Assembly: GCA_002470565.1 (NCBI GenBank) | Contig: DKMQ01000052.1 | Location: 9,081-17,036 of the forward strand | Direction: 5' to 3' | Origin: Oceanospirillaceae bacterium UBA7410 | GTDB lineage: Bacteria; Pseudomonadota; Gammaproteobacteria; Pseudomonadales; Balneatricaceae | Length of the DNA stretch: 7,956 nt | Part shown: in pieces, positions 6,250 to 7,956 of the stretch | Layout: every line of letters starts with the position of its first letter | How positions within the stretch are numbered: the stretch's first letter is position 1 | Notes under the pieces: model-generated | What the model was told of the DNA's origin: nothing | Databases searched by the model: none | Seen by the model: only the letters and a program-made list of their open reading frames with translations | Translations under genes and position numbers: made by a program

Positions 6250-6275
6250 GAGCTATTATAGCTCATCTTTTTTTT
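6250..6275. promoter_or_regulatory. Palindrome with divergent -10 elements for epmC and MATE gene
   Basis: GAGCTA-TTA-TAGCTC (6250-6264) is a perfect 15-bp palindrome apart from the centre, followed by ATC and eight T (6268-6275). On the minus strand its centre is a consensus TATAAT (6260-6255) about 35 nt before epmC; a -35 match is weak (TTGGCT with a 15-base spacer). On the plus strand TATTAT (6254-6259) has TGGATG 17 bases upstream, serving the MATE gene. The same bases could form a weak six-bp stem plus U-tract terminator on the plus strand. Which role is real cannot be decided here. Confidence 0.4.
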
Positions 6276-6335
6276 AGCCAACACTGTGATCATTTAATGC
6301 CTCAAACAATAGGCCATACATATAGCACCAAAGCC

Positions 6336-7682
6336 ATGGGGCAAGAGTTGCGCCAATTCTTACGCTTGGGCACCCCAATACTTATTGCTGAAGCATTACA
6401 CATGAGCGCAAGCTTTGTAGACACGGTGATGGCTGGACGTTATAGCTCTGCAGACTTAGCTGCCGTTGCCGTAGGTTCTAGCATTCTCTTCCCAGTGATG
6501 ATTTTAATGATCGGCATTCTTATGGCGACAACTCCTACAGTGTCACAATACTTTGGCTCCAAAAGACTCAAATTGATTGGCCCATTCGTGCAGCAATCAT
6601 TATGGTTAGCGGCACTGTTAAGTATTTTAGCAGTCGCACTGTTATACACCATAGATCCACTATTTGATTTGCTGGATATTGAGGACCCTATTAAGAGCAT
6701 TGGTTTGGGGTATTTGCATGCAACCGCTTGGAGCTTACCTGCTATGGCGCTTATGCAAAGCCTACGTAGCTTTAGCGAAGGTTTAGGCATCACTAAACCT
6801 TTGATGTATTTTAGTTTATTAGGCTTAATTATAAATATACCTATGAACTATATTTTTATTAATGGGCATTTTGGTGTCCCAGAAATGGGTGGCGTAGGCT
6901 GTGGCTGGGCCACTACTATAAGCATGTGGATCAGTGTCATTGGCATGGCATGTTATGTATATGCCAAACCGGTTTATCACCAGTGTGCTATGTTTAAACG
7001 ATTTGATTGGCCAAAATTGACCACGCAACTTACTATTTTAAAAGTGGGCTTACCCATTGGTTTTTCTATTTTTATTGAAGCGACCATGTTTGCCATAGTA
7101 GCTTTATTGTTAGCCCCTTTAGGGGCTGATATTGTGGCAGCACATCAACTGGTTTTAAACTTTACCAGCTTGTGCTTTATCATCCCACTAAGCATCGGCA
7201 TGGCGATGACCATTCGTGTAGGTCACGGCATTGGAGGCAACCTACCCAACCAAGTCAAACGTTCAGTGCTTGTAGGCTTTGGCCTGGCGTTAGGTTTATC
7301 GAGTTTAACCTGCTTAACTATGCTCATGCTTCCCCTGACCTTAGCTGGCATCTACACGACAGAGCCTGTAGTAGTAGAAATTGCTGCTAGTTTGTTCATT
7401 TTTGCAGCCTTATTTCAATTATCAGATGCGGTGCAGATTGCAGCTAATGGTGCTTTAAGAGGATTTAAAGACACTGCTAAACCCCTATTACTTATCTTTA
7501 TTTCATACTGGCTTACTGGCCTGCCCTTAGGTTATGTATTAGGGATGACAGACATCATATACCCAGCGATGGGCCCCGCTGGATTTTGGATTGGTATTAT
7601 TTTTGGTTTAAGTGTCGCAGCTGTTTTATTGAGCCTACGTCTATGGCGAGTGCTTAGAAAACCATTACCGGTCGCTACTTAG
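6336..7682 (+). CDS. MATE-family multidrug/Na+ antiporter, NorM/MdtK type
   Basis: Inner-membrane exporter of cationic drugs coupled to Na+ or H+, with about 12 hydrophobic segments over 448 residues (E. coli MdtK 457, from memory). Acidic residues important in NorM are present: Asp29 in FVDTVMAG, Glu248 in FIEATMFAIVALL and Asp364 in QLSDAVQIAANGALRGFKDT. NIPMNYIFINGHFG (167-180), AAHQLVLNFTS (268-278) and MGPAGFWIG (412-420) also match. The start is uncertain: the frame is open from 6234, with in-frame ATGs at 6234, 6240, 6297 and 6336. I chose 6336 because it best fits the family N-terminus and lies beyond a predicted promoter/palindrome at 6250-6275; 6297 (461 residues) is nearly as good, and 6240 has a weak GGA upstream. 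No strong ribosome site precedes 6297 or 6336. It is a single gene, divergent from epmC. Confidence 0.9.
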   Translation: MGQELRQFLRLGTPILIAEALHMSASFVDTVMAGRYSSADLAAVAVGSSILFPVMILMIGILMATTPTVSQYFGSKRLKLIGPFVQQSLWLAALLSILAVALLYTIDPLFDLLDIEDPIKSIGLGYLHATAWSLPAMALMQSLRSFSEGLGITKPLMYFSLLGLIINIPMNYIFINGHFGVPEMGGVGCGWATTISMWISVIGMACYVYAKPVYHQCAMFKRFDWPKLTTQLTILKVGLPIGFSIFIEATMFAIVALLLAPLGADIVAAHQLVLNFTSLCFIIPLSIGMAMTIRVGHGIGGNLPNQVKRSVLVGFGLALGLSSLTCLTMLMLPLTLAGIYTTEPVVVEIAASLFIFAALFQLSDAVQIAANGALRGFKDTAKPLLLIFISYWLTGLPLGYVLGMTDIIYPAMGPAGFWIGIIFGLSVAAVLLSLRLWRVLRKPLPVAT

Positions 7683-7757
7683 ATGTGTTGAATTTATGCA
7701 CTACATTGATTAGCGTATCGACAAATAAAAAACTACCCTATTGTTGGCTTAATGCTA

Positions 7758-7786
7758 CTGAGTTTTATGAAAAAATCACGTATCAT
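7758..7786 (+). promoter_or_regulatory. Candidate trxA promoter
   Basis: TATCAT at 7781-7786 (5/6 to TATAAT) with CTGAGT at 7758-7763 (3/6 to TTGACA), spacer 17, would start transcription roughly 25 nt before the trxA ATG. A second possible pair, TTGTTG at 7741-7746 with TTTTAT at 7763-7768 (16-base spacer), lies just upstream. The stretch from 7683 to 7816 otherwise shows no recognisable terminator for the MATE gene and no open reading frame of note. Confidence 0.35.
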
Positions 7787-7816
7787 AGTCGCAAACAAAC
7801 CAATTAAGAGAAGATT

Positions 7817-7956
7817 ATGAGCGAACTAACTCACGCTGTAACAGATGCTACATTTGACCTAGACGTTGCCAATGCAGATGTGCCTGTATTGCTAGACTTT
7901 TGGGCACCGTGGTGCGGACCATGTAAGATGATCGCACCTATTTTAGAAGACGTGGC
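7817..7956 (+). CDS. trxA: Thioredoxin 1 TrxA, 3'-truncated by window end
   Basis: Cytoplasmic disulfide reductase, recycled by thioredoxin reductase. The window holds the first 46 codons plus two bases of a protein normally about 108 residues long. The active site WCGPC (32-36, Cys33 and Cys36) and the buried Asp27 are present in the diagnostic context [19 protein letters not shown], which matches E. coli TrxA almost residue for residue. The ATG at 7817 has a purine-rich AAGAGAAG stretch 3 nt upstream as ribosome site and is the expected family start. The gene has its own 134-bp upstream region, so it is probably transcribed independently of the MATE gene. In many gammaproteobacteria rho lies downstream, which cannot be checked here. 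Confidence 0.95.
   Translation, partial: MSELTHAVTDATFDLDVANADVPVLLDFWAPWCGPCKMIAPILEDV

Noticed and set aside
7112..7127. GC-rich hairpin AGCCCC-TTTA-GGGGCT
   Set aside because: Encodes the conserved APLG of the MATE protein; no U-tract and mid-gene position.

Overview
The window is an ordinary, gene-dense stretch of a moderately AT-rich gammaproteobacterial chromosome. AlaA, PdxB, EpmC and a NorM/MdtK-type transporter all align closely with their Enterobacteria and Pseudomonas relatives, as recalled from memory. The genus cannot be fixed from sequence alone. I saw no phage, transposon, CRISPR, tRNA or rRNA signals.

Layout. 1-1083 (+): alaA, with its 5' end outside the window. 4063-1063 (-): a tight three-gene operon trmH > pdxB > NAD-kinase-like gene, in which both junctions are one-base TAATG stop/start overlaps. 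The last gene runs 21 nt into the convergent 3' end of alaA. 4176-5654 (+): divergent from trmH, pheA (monofunctional prephenate dehydratase) and 18 nt later a Sco1/SenC-type copper chaperone. 6220-5645 (-): epmC (EF-P hydroxylase), overlapping the end of the sco gene by 10 nt. About 6336-7682 (+): a MATE-family drug/Na+ antiporter, divergent from epmC. 7817-7956 (+): the start of trxA (thioredoxin 1), cut by the window end.

Functionally the genes are metabolic and maintenance genes: alanine and phenylalanine synthesis, PLP synthesis, tRNA Gm18 methylation, cytochrome oxidase copper delivery, EF-P maturation, efflux and thiol redox. PLP made through the PdxB route is the cofactor of AlaA, but no operon links them.

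I do not see a convincing undescribed system. The items most worth a second look are: (1) the uncharacterised NAD-kinase-like protein translationally coupled to pdxB; (2) a prephenate dehydratase that resembles the alphaproteobacterial monofunctional type rather than the usual gammaproteobacterial chorismate mutase fusion, with a TyrR-like box in its promoter; (3) a 15-bp palindrome carrying -10 elements for both epmC and the MATE gene, followed by eight T; and (4) a strong hairpin inside the 3' part of epmC, just beyond the sco stop codon. Motif matches to promoters and operators are by eye and carry low confidence.
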